Assembly: GCA_025459175.1 (NCBI GenBank)
Contig: JALORC010000005.1
Span: 48,121-112,120, forward strand
Reading direction: 5' to 3'
DNA length: 64,000 nucleotides
Source: Planctomycetota bacterium
GTDB lineage: Bacteria; Planctomycetota; UBA1135; UBA2386
Below, piece by piece: positions 1-11,175 of this stretch (position 1 is the stretch's first letter; every line of letters starts with the position of its first letter). The notes beneath the pieces are model-generated. The model saw only the letters and a list, made by a program, of their open reading frames with translations. It searched no databases and was not told the DNA's origin. A program made the position numbers and the translations under genes.

Positions 1-174
1 GGCGTCGACCTGCCGCAGCGCGGCCCCGCCGGTGGCCGGGCGCGAGCCCGTGGCCGAACGTGGGCCGACCGTGGCCGAACCGCGGTCGGCACGGCTGCCG
101 GCACCGACCACCGAGTGGTGGGATGCCGGGCCGGAACCGCCGCCTTCGCTCCAGACCGAATCGTCGTGGCTCAT
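1..174 (-). CDS. Hypothetical protein, 5' part only (cut by window edge)
   Basis: Only the first 58 codons are in the window, so the function cannot be read. The start is an ATG at 174-172 preceded by GGGAG about 9 bases upstream, one of the better Shine-Dalgarno sites here. The visible N-terminus is rich in Ser, Gly, Ala and Arg with no hydrophobic segment, so it looks like a cytoplasmic disordered leader. It starts 16 bases after the stop of the PilG/PilH-like regulator and is probably the next gene of the leftward chemosensory operon. A CheA/ChpA-type kinase would be expected in such an operon, but nothing in these codons shows it. Confidence 0.55.
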   Translation of the reverse strand, partial: MSHDDSVWSEGGGSGPASHHSVVGAGSRADRGSATVGPRSATGSRPATGGAALRQVDA

Positions 175-190
175 GTGGAACTCCCGCGGC

Positions 191-550
191 TCAGACCAGG
201 TCCGTGATCACGGTGCGCAGCGCCTCGGGCCCGTAGGGCTTCACGAGATAGGCCGCGGCACCCTGGCGCTTGCCCCAGAACTTGTCGGTCTCGGCGCCCT
301 TGCTGGTGATCAGCACCACCGGGATCTCGGCCGTCGTGGTCTCCTTCTTCAGCGCGCGGCAGGTGGCGAACCCGTCCTGCTTGGGCATCACCACGTCGAG
401 CAGGATCAGGTCCGGCTTGACCTCCTTGGCGCGCGCGAGCCCCTCCTCGCCGTTGGTGGCGAAGAAGACCTCGTTGCCCATCGACCGCACCACCTGTGCG
501 GCCAGCTGACGATCGGTCTCGGTGTCATCGATGATGAGGATGGTTGCCAT
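191..550 (-). CDS. Single-domain response regulator (PilG/PilH-like)
   Basis: A 119-residue stand-alone CheY-like receiver. Visible motifs are the acidic pair in IIDDTETD (residues 8-9), the phospho-acceptor aspartate in LLDVVMPKQDG (about residue 52), the ITSKG switch region (81-85) and the conserved lysine in YLVKPYG (about 104). There is no output domain, as in PilG, PilH and CheY, which act by protein contact. Start is ATG at 550. It follows the larger regulator by 20 bases and belongs to the leftward operon with a CheW-like protein. With the PilJ-like receptor across the divergent region, the likely role is control of type IV pili or twitching. The exact output is inference. Confidence 0.85.
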   Translation of the reverse strand: MATILIIDDTETDRQLAAQVVRSMGNEVFFATNGEEGLARAKEVKPDLILLDVVMPKQDGFATCRALKKETTTAEIPVVLITSKGAETDKFWGKRQGAAAYLVKPYGPEALRTVITDLV

Positions 551-570
551 GTTCGGTTCTCTCGTCTGCG

Positions 571-1851
571 TCAAACACCACCGCGTGCGGTGGAACTCAT
601 GCTGCCCAGGAAGGAATCGATGGCGCCGGTGCGCACCGGCAGCGGCAGGGCTTGATCGGCCCCGGCTCCCAGCAGTGCATCCGCCGCCATCAGACTGTCG
701 TCGTAGATCGCCGTGATCGGCAGGCGATCGAAGTTCGGGATCGCCCGCAGCGCCGCCACCTGGTCGGGGCCGGTGCAACGCACCAGGATGCCGTCGGGCG
801 TGCTGCGCTGCGCTTCGTCGGCGGCCTCGCCGGCGCGCATGCGCACGATGGTCCAACGCCGGCCGTAGCGACCGAGATGCTGCGCCAGATCGGTGGCGAA
901 CTCGCCCGGCAGGTCGTCGACCAGCCACAGCGTGCCGGGTCGACTGCCGCCGCACAGCCCGGTGCGCAGCCGCAACAGGCCGAGACCGGCGACCGAGTCG
1001 AGCACGTTGGCCACCTCGGCCGGCGTCCACTGCAGTTCGTGTTCGATGTCGCCGATCGTGCGGGTGCCGTCGACCAGACCGAGCAGACCCCGTTCCTGGT
1101 CGCGCAACGGCGTACCGACCACACGGCTGCTGAATCCGGGCACCCGCTCGGCCACCGAGCCGCGACAGAGATCGAACAGCCCCTTGGCGGCCCGGCTGCG
1201 GGTCGGGCAGGCCTGTTCGAGTTCGTGCCGCAGATCGCGCACGACGCTCGGCTTGATCAGCCGCCGCGCCAGTTCGCCGACATCGGCCGGCAGGCCCGCA
1301 CCGGTGAGCCATTCGGCCATGCGACCGAGTTCGGCGCGCAGCACCTTGAACACCAGCTTCGCCAGCGCCTGGTCGTCGATCTTCTGCAGCAGACCCTCGG
1401 CCTGCGTCAGCAGCGACGGCGCCACCGACGGCGCGTCGGCCGCCGGCGCCGCGTGGCGGACCGCGGCCCCGGCACTCGGGCGCGCCGCGTGCGAACGCAG
1501 CAGCTGCTCGAGGTCCTGCGGCTTGAACGGCTTGTTGAGGAAGCCGACCACGGCGGCACGGTTGCCGAGCAGGCCCACCAGCGACTCGCCCTTGGCCGAC
1601 ATCATCACCACCGGGATGCCGGCGGTCGCTTCGTTCTGCGCCAGCTGGTCGAGCACGTCCTGGCCCTTGCCGTCCGGCAGCACGTAGTCGAGCAGCAGCA
1701 GATCGGGCCGGCTCTGCCGGGCCTTGCTCACCCCTTCGGCCGCGTTCACGGCGAGGTCGAGGGTGATGCCGAGGTTGGTGGCGACCATCGAACACAGCCG
1801 ACGGATGGTCAAGCTGTCGTCACAGACCAGGACCCGTTGCACCTTGCTCAC
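571..1851 (-). CDS. Receiver protein with degenerate C-terminal receiver (PatA/PilG-like)
   Basis: 426 residues, GTG start at 1851 that overlaps the preceding stop as GTGA. Residues 1-120 are a complete receiver: acidic residues in VCDDSLT, phospho-acceptor in LLDYVLPDGKG, Lys in LNKPFKP. The middle (about 160-310) is helical, ending in a winged-helix-like stretch (LVDGTRTIGDIEHEL) seen in response regulators of gliding and pilus systems. The last 120 residues begin TLWLVDD and keep the alternating pattern of a receiver but lack the phospho-acceptor and lysine, so they are probably a pseudo-receiver. Likely a scaffold or output protein of the chemosensory operon. The winged-helix assignment is moderate. 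Confidence 0.75.
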   Translation of the reverse strand: MSKVQRVLVCDDSLTIRRLCSMVATNLGITLDLAVNAAEGVSKARQSRPDLLLLDYVLPDGKGQDVLDQLAQNEATAGIPVVMMSAKGESLVGLLGNRAAVVGFLNKPFKPQDLEQLLRSHAARPSAGAAVRHAAPAADAPSVAPSLLTQAEGLLQKIDDQALAKLVFKVLRAELGRMAEWLTGAGLPADVGELARRLIKPSVVRDLRHELEQACPTRSRAAKGLFDLCRGSVAERVPGFSSRVVGTPLRDQERGLLGLVDGTRTIGDIEHELQWTPAEVANVLDSVAGLGLLRLRTGLCGGSRPGTLWLVDDLPGEFATDLAQHLGRYGRRWTIVRMRAGEAADEAQRSTPDGILVRCTGPDQVAALRAIPNFDRLPITAIYDDSLMAADALLGAGADQALPLPVRTGAIDSFLGSMSSTARGGV

Positions 1852-2795
1852 GTCCTCGCCTCCAGCATCAGGATGGCGTTCGTGCTGCCCATCGCCCCGA
1901 ACCGCTGCTGCAGTTCGCGGGCCCCCGCGACGCCACCGGCGCGCACGATGCCGCGCATGGTGTCGGCATCGAGCAGCTGCACGGCATCGTTGCCGACCGC
2001 GACCAGCAGGATGTCCCCCGGATGGGCCGGCAGGCAGGTCGGGCGACCGGCCGGCAGTTGACTCACGTTCGGCAGCCGCTGCGACGACAACAGCCACGCG
2101 GCGCACTCGTCCTCCGGCGGCAGATCGACGACCAGTTCGCGGGCCTCGGTGTCGTGGGCGATCACCGCGCCCTTGCCGCCGAGATCGGCCAGCCACTGGC
2201 ACATCGAGCGGTCGTCGCCGAGCAGCAGGCGCTCCAGCAGGTCGATCAGCGGCGTGGGCTGCCGGCGGATCGACTCGGTCGGGAACACCGCGAAGCAACC
2301 GTCGGGCCGCTTCTCGACCAGCAACAGCTTGCCGACCTCGTCCGGTCCCGGGGCCGGGGCGGCGCTGAGCACACAGCACCAGTAGTCGGCCGACCAGCGC
2401 TCGACCGCGCGCGACAGATCGGCGCGGAACGGAACCCGGTCCGCGGTGGCCGGTGGCCGCCCCGCGATCACGTGCTGCAGGCGATGCTGCAGGCTCTGGC
2501 TGTCGTGGGGTGGCGCGAACAGATGGATGCGGCCGGCCTCGAGCACCACGTGGCCGCGCACCAGCTGCTCCTGGCACAACAGCACCAGCGGCGTCGCCGC
2601 CGGCGCTGCCGCGAGGCATTCGACGGCACCGGCCGGCACCGTTCGTTCCCCGGGCGGCAGTCCGGCGACGATGCATGCCGGCTGGTCGGCGTGTGCATCG
2701 ACGACCTCGTGGCCGTCGGCCGCGCACGCCTGCTGCACGGCGTGCACCGCCTCGCGTTCCATGCCGTCCTGCAGCAGCGCGATGCGTCGGCTCAT
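1848..2795 (-). CDS. Unrecognised chemosensory-operon protein, 315 aa
   Basis: Translationally coupled on both sides: its ATG (2795) overlaps the CheW-like stop as ATGA, and its own stop overlaps the next GTG as GTGA. The N-terminal 110 residues alternate strands and helices like a degenerate receiver without the aspartates. The C-terminal 200 residues have no motif I can name with confidence; a stretch with PGDILLVAVGND resembles the strand order of PP2C/SpoIIE phosphatases but lacks their metal-binding aspartates. No signal peptide or membrane segment is seen, so it is cytoplasmic. Its place between a CheW-like protein and a receiver protein argues for signal relay within the complex. Function is otherwise unknown. 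Confidence 0.6.
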   Translation of the reverse strand: MSRRIALLQDGMEREAVHAVQQACAADGHEVVDAHADQPACIVAGLPPGERTVPAGAVECLAAAPAATPLVLLCQEQLVRGHVVLEAGRIHLFAPPHDSQSLQHRLQHVIAGRPPATADRVPFRADLSRAVERWSADYWCCVLSAAPAPGPDEVGKLLLVEKRPDGCFAVFPTESIRRQPTPLIDLLERLLLGDDRSMCQWLADLGGKGAVIAHDTEARELVVDLPPEDECAAWLLSSQRLPNVSQLPAGRPTCLPAHPGDILLVAVGNDAVQLLDADTMRGIVRAGGVAGARELQQRFGAMGSTNAILMLEART

Positions 2796-3202
2796 GCAGG
2801 CCCTCCCGCCAGCATGGCCGCCGTCAGGGCCGCGACGTCGACGAGGCAACCCTCGGGGCGTTGCCGCAACCAGTCGCGAGCGCCCGCCGCGGCCGCCGGT
2901 GCGCCCGCGTCGAGTTCGCGCAGTTCCACCACTTCGTCGACCAGCAGCCCGCACCGTGCGGCACCGGCTTCCGTCGACGTTCGCAGCACGACCACCCGCT
3001 GCGGCTCGGTCGAAGGCGCGCATCGATCGTCGACCGCCGCGACCACCACCGCCGCGACCTCGGTGATCGCGATGCCGGCGATCCAGTCCGGCGCGTCCGG
3101 CGGCGGCTGGTGCACGACCAGCTCGCGCACGCCGTGCACTTCGTTCGCTGCCACGAGGACGCGAGTCCCCGCCCGTCGACAGACCAGATAGTTGATGCCC
3201 AT
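2792..3202 (-). CDS. CheW-like adaptor (PilI-type)
   Basis: 136 residues, close to the usual CheW/PilI length. It opens with YLVCRRAGTRVLVAANEV, matching the first strands of the CheW fold, contains the domain's WIAGIAI and LLVDEVVELREL elements, and ends with a helix-rich tail. CheW-type proteins link methyl-accepting receptors to a CheA kinase on the membrane face. First gene of the leftward operon, so its promoter should lie in the 135-base gap before the divergent histidine kinase gene. Start is ATG at 3202 with an AGGA just upstream. No CheA is visible in the window; it may lie beyond the left edge. Confidence 0.7.
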   Translation of the reverse strand: MGINYLVCRRAGTRVLVAANEVHGVRELVVHQPPPDAPDWIAGIAITEVAAVVVAAVDDRCAPSTEPQRVVVLRTSTEAGAARCGLLVDEVVELRELDAGAPAAAAGARDWLRQRPEGCLVDVAALTAAMLAGGPA

Positions 3203-3337
3203 TTCCTGCTCGCACCGATGTTTCGTCCGCGCTGCGGCCGGCCCTTGACCGAATCAGCACTTGGCCCCCCGGGAGCAACCCTGGAAAGCAGCCGATTTCA
3301 CCTGGGCCCCGGGGGGCGGCCGATAGCGGTCGAAGCG

Positions 3338-5218
<1,881 letters not shown>

Positions 5219-5307
5219 TGCCCGCGGGAGTTCGCCTAAAGACCCGGCGCGCCGCACGACGATCAGCGAGCCCGGAGGGATCGGCACGCGGTCCTCGAAT
5301 CACGAAG

Positions 5308-7452
5308 ATGAAACTAAAGTCGCTCTGCTCACCCGTTCTCGCCTTGATGCAGCGGCTCAGTTACGGCCGCCTGTTCACCCTGGTCGGTGTCGTGCTGCTC
5401 GCCCCGCTGCTCTACCTGCAGTACCTGCAATGGAGCGGCTCGCAGGACAGCATCACCTTCAACCAGAAGGAGTCCTACGGTGTCGAGAACATCGTGCCGG
5501 CGCGCGAGCTGCTGCAGCAGAGCTCGCGTCAGCGGGTGATGCTGGCGGCGCAGGGCCGCGGCGAAGGCGGCTATTCCGCCGACGTGCAGGCGCAGCGCAG
5601 TCGCATGCGTGAGATCGCCAGCCGGCTCGAGAAGGTGACCAAGAAGCTCGGCCCGGCCATCGCCGACCAGAACGGTGAGCAGAAGACCGTGGCGAGGATG
5701 AAGGAGCTGCTCGAACAGCTGCAGGCCTACGAGGCCGCCGACACCGGCAGCGGCAGCAGCAACGCCACCACCGACCAGGTGCTGGCCCAGTTGGTGACGA
5801 CCACCAACGACTTCATCCTGAACTACGTCGGCAACTTCTCGAACCTGATCCTCGACCCGGATCTCGACAGCTACTACCTGATGGACGCCTACACCGGGCG
5901 TCTGGCCAGCCTGACCGAGACCGTGGTCAACATCGGCCATCTGGCGATCACCCGCATCGAAGCGGGTCGCCTGACCGAGGCCGATCGCCTGGTGCTGGCA
6001 GCGCAGGTCGCCCGCGCCCGCACGTTCACCGCCGACCTGAAGACCAACTTCGACACCGCGTTCGCCAACAACCCGGCCGGCAACCTGCGGCCCGCGATCG
6101 GCATCACCGTCGACGCCGCGCTGAACGACGTCAACGGCTACCTGACGATGGTCGAGGGCCAGGCGCTCGGCACCGAAGCGGCGACGCTGACGCCCGGCGA
6201 GCTGTGCAACCGCACCACCGCCGCGATCGACAGCGTGCAGAAGCTGCACGACGACGTCGGTCCACAGCTCGACGGCTTGATCCAGGCTCGCGTCAGCAAG
6301 TACACGGCTGCGCAGACCACCGGTCTCGCCACCGGCCTGCTCGCCGTCGGCCTGATCCTCTACGTGCTGCTGTCGTTCTACTTCCAGGTCTCCACCGAGC
6401 TGACCGGCAAGATCAAGGAAGCCGAGAACCTGCGTTCGCAGGCCGAGACCGAGAACCAGCTGCTCAACGCCAACATCATGGACCTGCTGACGTTCGTCGC
6501 CAACTGCGCCGACGGCGACCTGACCGGTCGCGCCAAGGTCACCGAGGGCGCCCTCGGCAACGTCGCCGACGCCTTGAACCAGAGGATGGACAACTGGACC
6601 GAGGTGCTCGGCACCCTGATCAAGACCATCGAGGAGACGCAGAACGCCGGCCAGAAGGTCGGCGAGACCGCCGAGAGCATGGCCCACGGCGCCACCGAGC
6701 AGGCGCAGAAGCTCGAGAGTGCGACCAATGCCGTGCAGCAGATCCGCGGCAACATCACGCAGGTCAGCGACAACGCCAAGACCGCGGTGACCGCCGCGTC
6801 GCGCACCCAGGAGTCCGCGTTCAGCGGCGCCGAGATGGTGCAGAAGATCGCCGAGGAGATGGAGACGCTGCGCGCGAACGTGCAGGCCGGTGCGAAGAAG
6901 ATCAAGAGCCTCGGCGACCGCAGCATGGAGATCACCGGCATCGTCGGCACGATCGCCAAGATCTCCGAGCAGACCAACATGCTGGCGCTCAACGCCGCGA
7001 TCGAAGCGGCGCGCGCCGGTGAGCACGGCCGCGGCTTCAGCGTCGTCGCCGAAGAAGTGCGCAAGCTCGCCGAACGCACGTCGATGGCGACCCAGGACAT
7101 CCGCAACCTGATCACCAGCATCCAGGCCGAGACCAGCGAGTCGGTGGCGGCGATCGAGGAGCAGACCCGCGCGGTCGAGCACCACGCCGAATCGGTGACC
7201 GAATCGGGCCAGGTGCTGCAGAAGATCCAGCACGAGTCGACGCAGACCTCGGAGCTGATCTCCGACATGAACCGGGTCGCCCGCGACCAGGTGCCGGTGG
7301 CCGAGCAGACGCTGCAGGGCATGTTGGCGGTGTCCGAGATCGCCAAGGAGACGCAGGCGTCGGCGCAGACCACGCTGAAGCTGAGCAAGGTGCTCGGCGA
7401 GACGTCCGAGCGGCTGGTGTCGGCGATCGGCACGTTCCGCATCACGCGCTGA
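5308..7452 (+). CDS. Methyl-accepting chemotaxis protein, PilJ-like
   Basis: 714 residues. The first membrane helix is at about 23-40, then an extracytoplasmic all-helical sensor region of about 295 residues, then a second helix at about 337-360. After it comes a HAMP-like region with the PilJ-type pattern [15 protein letters not shown] and two repeats of amphipathic helix. The signalling hairpin tip is clear at about 554-591 ([19 protein letters not shown] then [18 protein letters not shown]), which binds CheW and CheA. PilJ-family receptors control type IV pilus movement. The first ATG in a good context (5308) gives a short cytoplasmic tail before the first helix. Strong match to the family; the ligand is unknown. 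Confidence 0.9.
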   Translation: MKLKSLCSPVLALMQRLSYGRLFTLVGVVLLAPLLYLQYLQWSGSQDSITFNQKESYGVENIVPARELLQQSSRQRVMLAAQGRGEGGYSADVQAQRSRMREIASRLEKVTKKLGPAIADQNGEQKTVARMKELLEQLQAYEAADTGSGSSNATTDQVLAQLVTTTNDFILNYVGNFSNLILDPDLDSYYLMDAYTGRLASLTETVVNIGHLAITRIEAGRLTEADRLVLAAQVARARTFTADLKTNFDTAFANNPAGNLRPAIGITVDAALNDVNGYLTMVEGQALGTEAATLTPGELCNRTTAAIDSVQKLHDDVGPQLDGLIQARVSKYTAAQTTGLATGLLAVGLILYVLLSFYFQVSTELTGKIKEAENLRSQAETENQLLNANIMDLLTFVANCADGDLTGRAKVTEGALGNVADALNQRMDNWTEVLGTLIKTIEETQNAGQKVGETAESMAHGATEQAQKLESATNAVQQIRGNITQVSDNAKTAVTAASRTQESAFSGAEMVQKIAEEMETLRANVQAGAKKIKSLGDRSMEITGIVGTIAKISEQTNMLALNAAIEAARAGEHGRGFSVVAEEVRKLAERTSMATQDIRNLITSIQAETSESVAAIEEQTRAVEHHAESVTESGQVLQKIQHESTQTSELISDMNRVARDQVPVAEQTLQGMLAVSEIAKETQASAQTTLKLSKVLGETSERLVSAIGTFRITR

Positions 7453-7520
7453 ACGGCGCGGCCGAGGACGCGGCGGCAGCCGGTTCGCGACGGTTCGGGA
7501 TGGCGGCAGGGAGCGGGCGG

Positions 7521-7528
7521 GCTAGCAT
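7521..7528 (+). promoter_or_regulatory. Putative -10 element (GCTAGCAT)
   Basis: GCTAGCAT lies 40 bases before the ATG of the barrel protein. The same G-C-T-A-n-n-A/n-T core recurs before several unrelated genes in this window, which supports a promoter element. No convincing -35 is visible. Moderate to low confidence. Confidence 0.4.
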
Positions 7529-7567
7529 CCCCGCCCCGCCGCACGGCCGTGCGGCCCCGATACCACC

Positions 7568-8461
7568 ATGCGATTCCCCTGCGCCATCGCGCTGTTCCTC
7601 CCGTCCCTGGTCCTGGCCCAAGGCCCCGAAGGCACGCCTTCGACCACGCCGCCCGAGCGCACGGTGCAGGGCGCCTTCGGCATCGACTTCACGTCGCAGT
7701 ACTTCTTCCGCGGCATGCAGCAGGAGAACCAGGGCATCATCGCCCAGCCGTGGGCCGAGCTCGGCTACGCGCTGGTCGACGGCGATGAGTCGCTGCGCCA
7801 CCTGGACCTGACGTTCGGCCTGTGGAACAGCCTGCACAGCGGCCCCACCGGCAGCACCGACGGCATCTGGTACGAGAGCGACTTCTACGTCGACCTCGAG
7901 GCCGGCCTCGGCGAACGCACCACGCTCGGCACCCGCTACACCGCCTACACCAGCCCGAACGGCACCTTCGACCCGGTGCGCCGCCGCGGCTTCCGCACCA
8001 CGGTCGAGGAGCTCTCGTTCACGCTCGGCTACGACGACCGCCAGCTGCTGGTCGAGTCGATCGACAGCGGCCTGCGCCCGCACGTCACGGTGGCGTTCGA
8101 GCTCGACGGCCAGCGCGACAACGGCGAGCACGTCGGCATCTACGCCGAGCTCGGCGTGGCGCCCCAGTTCGGGCTCGGCCAGAACGGTCCGTTCGACCTG
8201 AAGCTGACCCTGCCGGTGACGGTCGGGCTGAGCCTCAGCGACTACTACGAGGACCAGGGCGGCGGCAACGACGAGTTCTTCGGCTACCTGTCGGTCGGTG
8301 CGGTGCTGAGTTCGCCGCTGAGCTTCCTGCCGCGTCGCATGGGTCCGTGGAACGGCGAGCTCGGCCTGCAGTGGCTGCTGCTCGGCGACAACCTCGAAGA
8401 GCGCAACGACGGCGATACCAGCGAGCTGATCCTGTCGTTCGGCATGTCGACCGCGTTCTGA
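7568..8461 (+). CDS. Secreted outer-membrane beta-barrel protein (porin-like)
   Basis: 297 residues. A signal peptide (hydrophobic core about 5-16, cleavage likely after VLAQ) is followed by a short Pro/Thr-rich linker. Then come alternating amphipathic strands from about residue 33, starting GIDFTSQYFFRGM, to a terminal Phe (SFGMSTAF), the usual sorting signal of outer-membrane barrels. The pattern recalls the putative porins of the TorF/DUF-type family that keep the motif SxYxFRG near the N-terminus. Substrate unknown. It is a single gene with a GCTAGCAT promoter-like site 40 bases upstream. Confidence is good for a barrel, low for any transport role. Confidence 0.75.
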   Translation: MRFPCAIALFLPSLVLAQGPEGTPSTTPPERTVQGAFGIDFTSQYFFRGMQQENQGIIAQPWAELGYALVDGDESLRHLDLTFGLWNSLHSGPTGSTDGIWYESDFYVDLEAGLGERTTLGTRYTAYTSPNGTFDPVRRRGFRTTVEELSFTLGYDDRQLLVESIDSGLRPHVTVAFELDGQRDNGEHVGIYAELGVAPQFGLGQNGPFDLKLTLPVTVGLSLSDYYEDQGGGNDEFFGYLSVGAVLSSPLSFLPRRMGPWNGELGLQWLLLGDNLEERNDGDTSELILSFGMSTAF

Positions 8462-8545
8462 ACCGGCCCGCCCGCGAGGGCGACCCGGCTGCCGAACGGA
8501 TTTTCTCGCCGTCGCTGCATCATCGCGCGGGCGAGCGGGCACCCG

Positions 8546-11131
8546 GTGGCAGCGATGACCACGGAACCCTCCCGCACGCTCGACACCCTGCTGGCCCAGT
8601 CGGACTGGGTCACGGCCCTGGCCCGCGCCCTCGTGCGCGATCCGGCCACTGCCGACGACGCCGTGCAGGCGACCTGGCTCGACGTGCTGGCCCACCCCCC
8701 GTCGACGCTGCAGAGCCCGCGTTCGTTCCTCGCCACGCTGCTGCGGCGCAAGCTGCAGCGACTGCGGCGCACCGACCAGCGGCGAACCCGGCACGAGACC
8801 GCGGCGGCCACCCCGCCGGAACCGGCCCCGTCGCCGGCGGCGCTGACCGAACGGCTGCACACCCACCGCGAACTCGTCGACGCCGTGCTGGCGCTCGACG
8901 AGCCGTATCGCGCGACGGTGGTGCTGCGATTCTTCGAGCACCTCGAGGTCGAAGGGATCGCGCAGCGGACCGGCAGCCCGGTCAACACGGTGCGCTCGCG
9001 GTTGCAGCGGGCCCTGCAGCAACTGCGCGAACGGCTCGACCGCGACCGCGGTGGCCGCGAGCGTTGGCTGCCGGCCGTGCTGGTGCTGGCGCAGCGACCG
9101 CTGCCGAACACGGCAGCGGCGACGGGGACCACGGCGGCGACCGTGGGCATCGCGGGAAGCCTCGCCATGAAGAAACTGCTCGCACTCGCAGCCGTCGCCG
9201 TGTTCGGCCTCGGCCTCTGGATCTCCTGGCCGCCCGCCGATGCGGGCCTCGTCGCGCGCCAGTCGCTGTCGACCGCAGCGGCCACCACCGGCTCGCTGCC
9301 GTCGGGCGCCGAGCGATCGCCAACCGGCGTCGCCGATGGCCCGCCGCTGCGCACCGCCGCCATCGACGGCGGTGCTGCGCTCACCCGGCCGCCGCGCGTC
9401 GTCGCCGACCGCCAGGGCAAGCCGCTCGCTGGCGTCGTGATGCGCGCCACCTCGGCCACCACCGTGCGCTGGCAGGGCGGCGACCGCGGCTGGATCTCCG
9501 GCCCCGAAGGCAGCCGCCGCATCGACGCCGCCGAAGAACAACGCCTGCGCGACGATCCCGGCTACGCGGCGCAGTGGTTCGCACAGTTCACCGCCGCCGA
9601 CGAATGGCGCGCCGAGATCCTCGGCACGCCGCTGCCCGCGCGCGAGACCATCAGTGGTGACGACGGCAGCTTCCGCTTCGCGCCACCGCTGCAGCCCGAC
9701 GACGCGGCGATCGCGGTCGGCGATCCGCGCTACGTGTTGTTGCAGGCCGGCCGCAGCGACGGTGCGCCATGGCGGGTCGGCCCGGCGGCCCGCGTCGAGG
9801 GCACCGTGCGCGACCTGGACGGCAAGCCGATCGCGGACGCGTTCGTGCTCGCGATCTGTCCCGACGACGGTGGCAGCCCGCTGCCCGGGGCAATCGAGGT
9901 GCGCAGCGACGACCACGGCCGCTACCTGGTCCGCCGCGCGCTGGCCGGTGGCCTGCTGCAGGCGCGCGCCGATGGCTACGCGCGCGCGTTCCAGGGGGTC
10001 GGCATGGCGCCGAACCAACAGCTCGATCTGGTGTTGCTGCGGCGCCCGGAACGCGACCGCAAGCAGATCCTCGGCACCGTCGTCGATCGCAGCGGCCGGC
10101 CGATCCCGGACGCCAACGTCTGGTTCGGGCGCCAGAGCACCCGCACCGCGAACGACGGTCGGTTCGAGGTCACGGCCGACGAAGCCGAACCGCAGTACGC
10201 GATGACGATCGTCAAGCCGGGCTTCGCGCCATTGCAGCGCGACCACTTCGGCGCGATCGCCACGGCCGCCGATGCCGGCACGCAGGACCTGCTGTTCGTG
10301 CTCGAAGCGAACGCCGCGCCGCTGCGCGGCCTCGTGCTCGGCAGCGACGGCGCCCCACTGCCCGGAGCGTTGGTCGGCTTGCTCGATCCGACGCTGCTCG
10401 ACATCACGTTCACGCCGGTCGAAGGTCACGGTGGCGGCTGGAACCGCGGCGTGCAGGCCGGTGCCGACGGCAGCTTCACGCTGACCGGCCTCGCCGAACG
10501 GCCGTACCGCGTGGTCGCGATCGACCCGCGCAACGGCGCGCGCGCCGTGTCCGCGCCACATGCACCCGGCAGCGGCGATCTGGTGCTGCGATTGCCGGCG
10601 GACTTGCGCACCGCGGTGACCGGCACGGTGCTGCAGAGCGGCGCCCCGGCGGCCGATGCCAGCGTCGAGGTCGGCTACGTCACGCACGTGACCAAGGGCG
10701 GCGGCACGATGATGGAGAGCACCGCGGCGGTGCCGTGCGCCGCCGACGGCACGTTCACGCTGGCGGCCGTGCCGCGGCGCGGAGCGTGGTTGCAGGTCCG
10801 CATCGGTGGTGCGCTGCGCCAGCTGCTACCGGTCGAAGCGCTCGGCGACGCCGCGCTGCGCATCGAACTCGATGACGATGGGCCGCGCTGGCTGCAGCTG
10901 ATCGGCAGTGCGCGGTCGCAGCCGGCGACGATCCACTTCGAACTGGCGGATGGTGCGCTGCAGCCGGCCCGCACCGCCGACGGGCCGGCCTGGCTCGGCG
11001 TCGACGGCGACGCGCCGGTGCTGGCGTTGCCGGCCGGCGCGGTGGCCGTCGTGGTCGCCCACGGCAGCAGCGGCGCTAAGCGGCTCGAACTGACCGACGA
11101 TCGCGCGGTGCACCTGCGGGTACCGCAGTAG
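8546..11131 (+). CDS. ECF sigma factor fused to membrane anchor and carboxypeptidase-regulatory repeats
   Basis: 861 residues. Residues 1-165 are an ECF sigma-70 factor: region 2 (ALVRDPATADDAVQATWLDV) and region 4 with a helix-turn-helix (GIAQRTGSPVNTVRSRLQRAL, about 137-157). A hydrophobic helix starting MKKLLALAAVAVFGLGLW (about 208-225) would place the rest outside the cytoplasm. The tail has at least four repeats of the carboxypeptidase-regulatory/CNA-B type (V-x-G-x-V-x-D-x-x-G-x-P-I/L-x-D-A-x-V). Such repeats are beta-sandwiches usually seen on secreted proteins. No anti-sigma gene is adjacent; the tail may play that role (inference). Start is GTG 8546, or ATG 8555 with GGTGG upstream. 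A second copy runs convergently just downstream. Confidence 0.8.
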   Translation: MAAMTTEPSRTLDTLLAQSDWVTALARALVRDPATADDAVQATWLDVLAHPPSTLQSPRSFLATLLRRKLQRLRRTDQRRTRHETAAATPPEPAPSPAALTERLHTHRELVDAVLALDEPYRATVVLRFFEHLEVEGIAQRTGSPVNTVRSRLQRALQQLRERLDRDRGGRERWLPAVLVLAQRPLPNTAAATGTTAATVGIAGSLAMKKLLALAAVAVFGLGLWISWPPADAGLVARQSLSTAAATTGSLPSGAERSPTGVADGPPLRTAAIDGGAALTRPPRVVADRQGKPLAGVVMRATSATTVRWQGGDRGWISGPEGSRRIDAAEEQRLRDDPGYAAQWFAQFTAADEWRAEILGTPLPARETISGDDGSFRFAPPLQPDDAAIAVGDPRYVLLQAGRSDGAPWRVGPAARVEGTVRDLDGKPIADAFVLAICPDDGGSPLPGAIEVRSDDHGRYLVRRALAGGLLQARADGYARAFQGVGMAPNQQLDLVLLRRPERDRKQILGTVVDRSGRPIPDANVWFGRQSTRTANDGRFEVTADEAEPQYAMTIVKPGFAPLQRDHFGAIATAADAGTQDLLFVLEANAAPLRGLVLGSDGAPLPGALVGLLDPTLLDITFTPVEGHGGGWNRGVQAGADGSFTLTGLAERPYRVVAIDPRNGARAVSAPHAPGSGDLVLRLPADLRTAVTGTVLQSGAPAADASVEVGYVTHVTKGGGTMMESTAAVPCAADGTFTLAAVPRRGAWLQVRIGGALRQLLPVEALGDAALRIELDDDGPRWLQLIGSARSQPATIHFELADGALQPARTADGPAWLGVDGDAPVLALPAGAVAVVVAHGSSGAKRLELTDDRAVHLRVPQ

Positions 11132-11175
11132 GCGAGGTCCCTTCCACCCGCAGGACTCGCGTCGCTGCCCGCGGT

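Noticed and set aside
3264..3318. GC-rich inverted repeat (CCCCCCGGG / CCCGGGGGG) between the divergent chemosensory genes
   Set aside because: The arms are 30 bases apart and made of G/C runs that arise by chance in this composition; no terminator or operator can be supported.
5329..7233. Long open frame (634 codons) antisense to the PilJ-like receptor gene
   Set aside because: It is a mirror effect of high GC. The opposite strand has clear receptor motifs and this frame is composed of Ala/Gly/Val/His-rich sequence without a family.
7442..10687. Open frame of 1081 codons antisense to the barrel and ECF genes
   Set aside because: It spans two genes and an intergenic gap, has Arg/Gln-rich composition and no motif.
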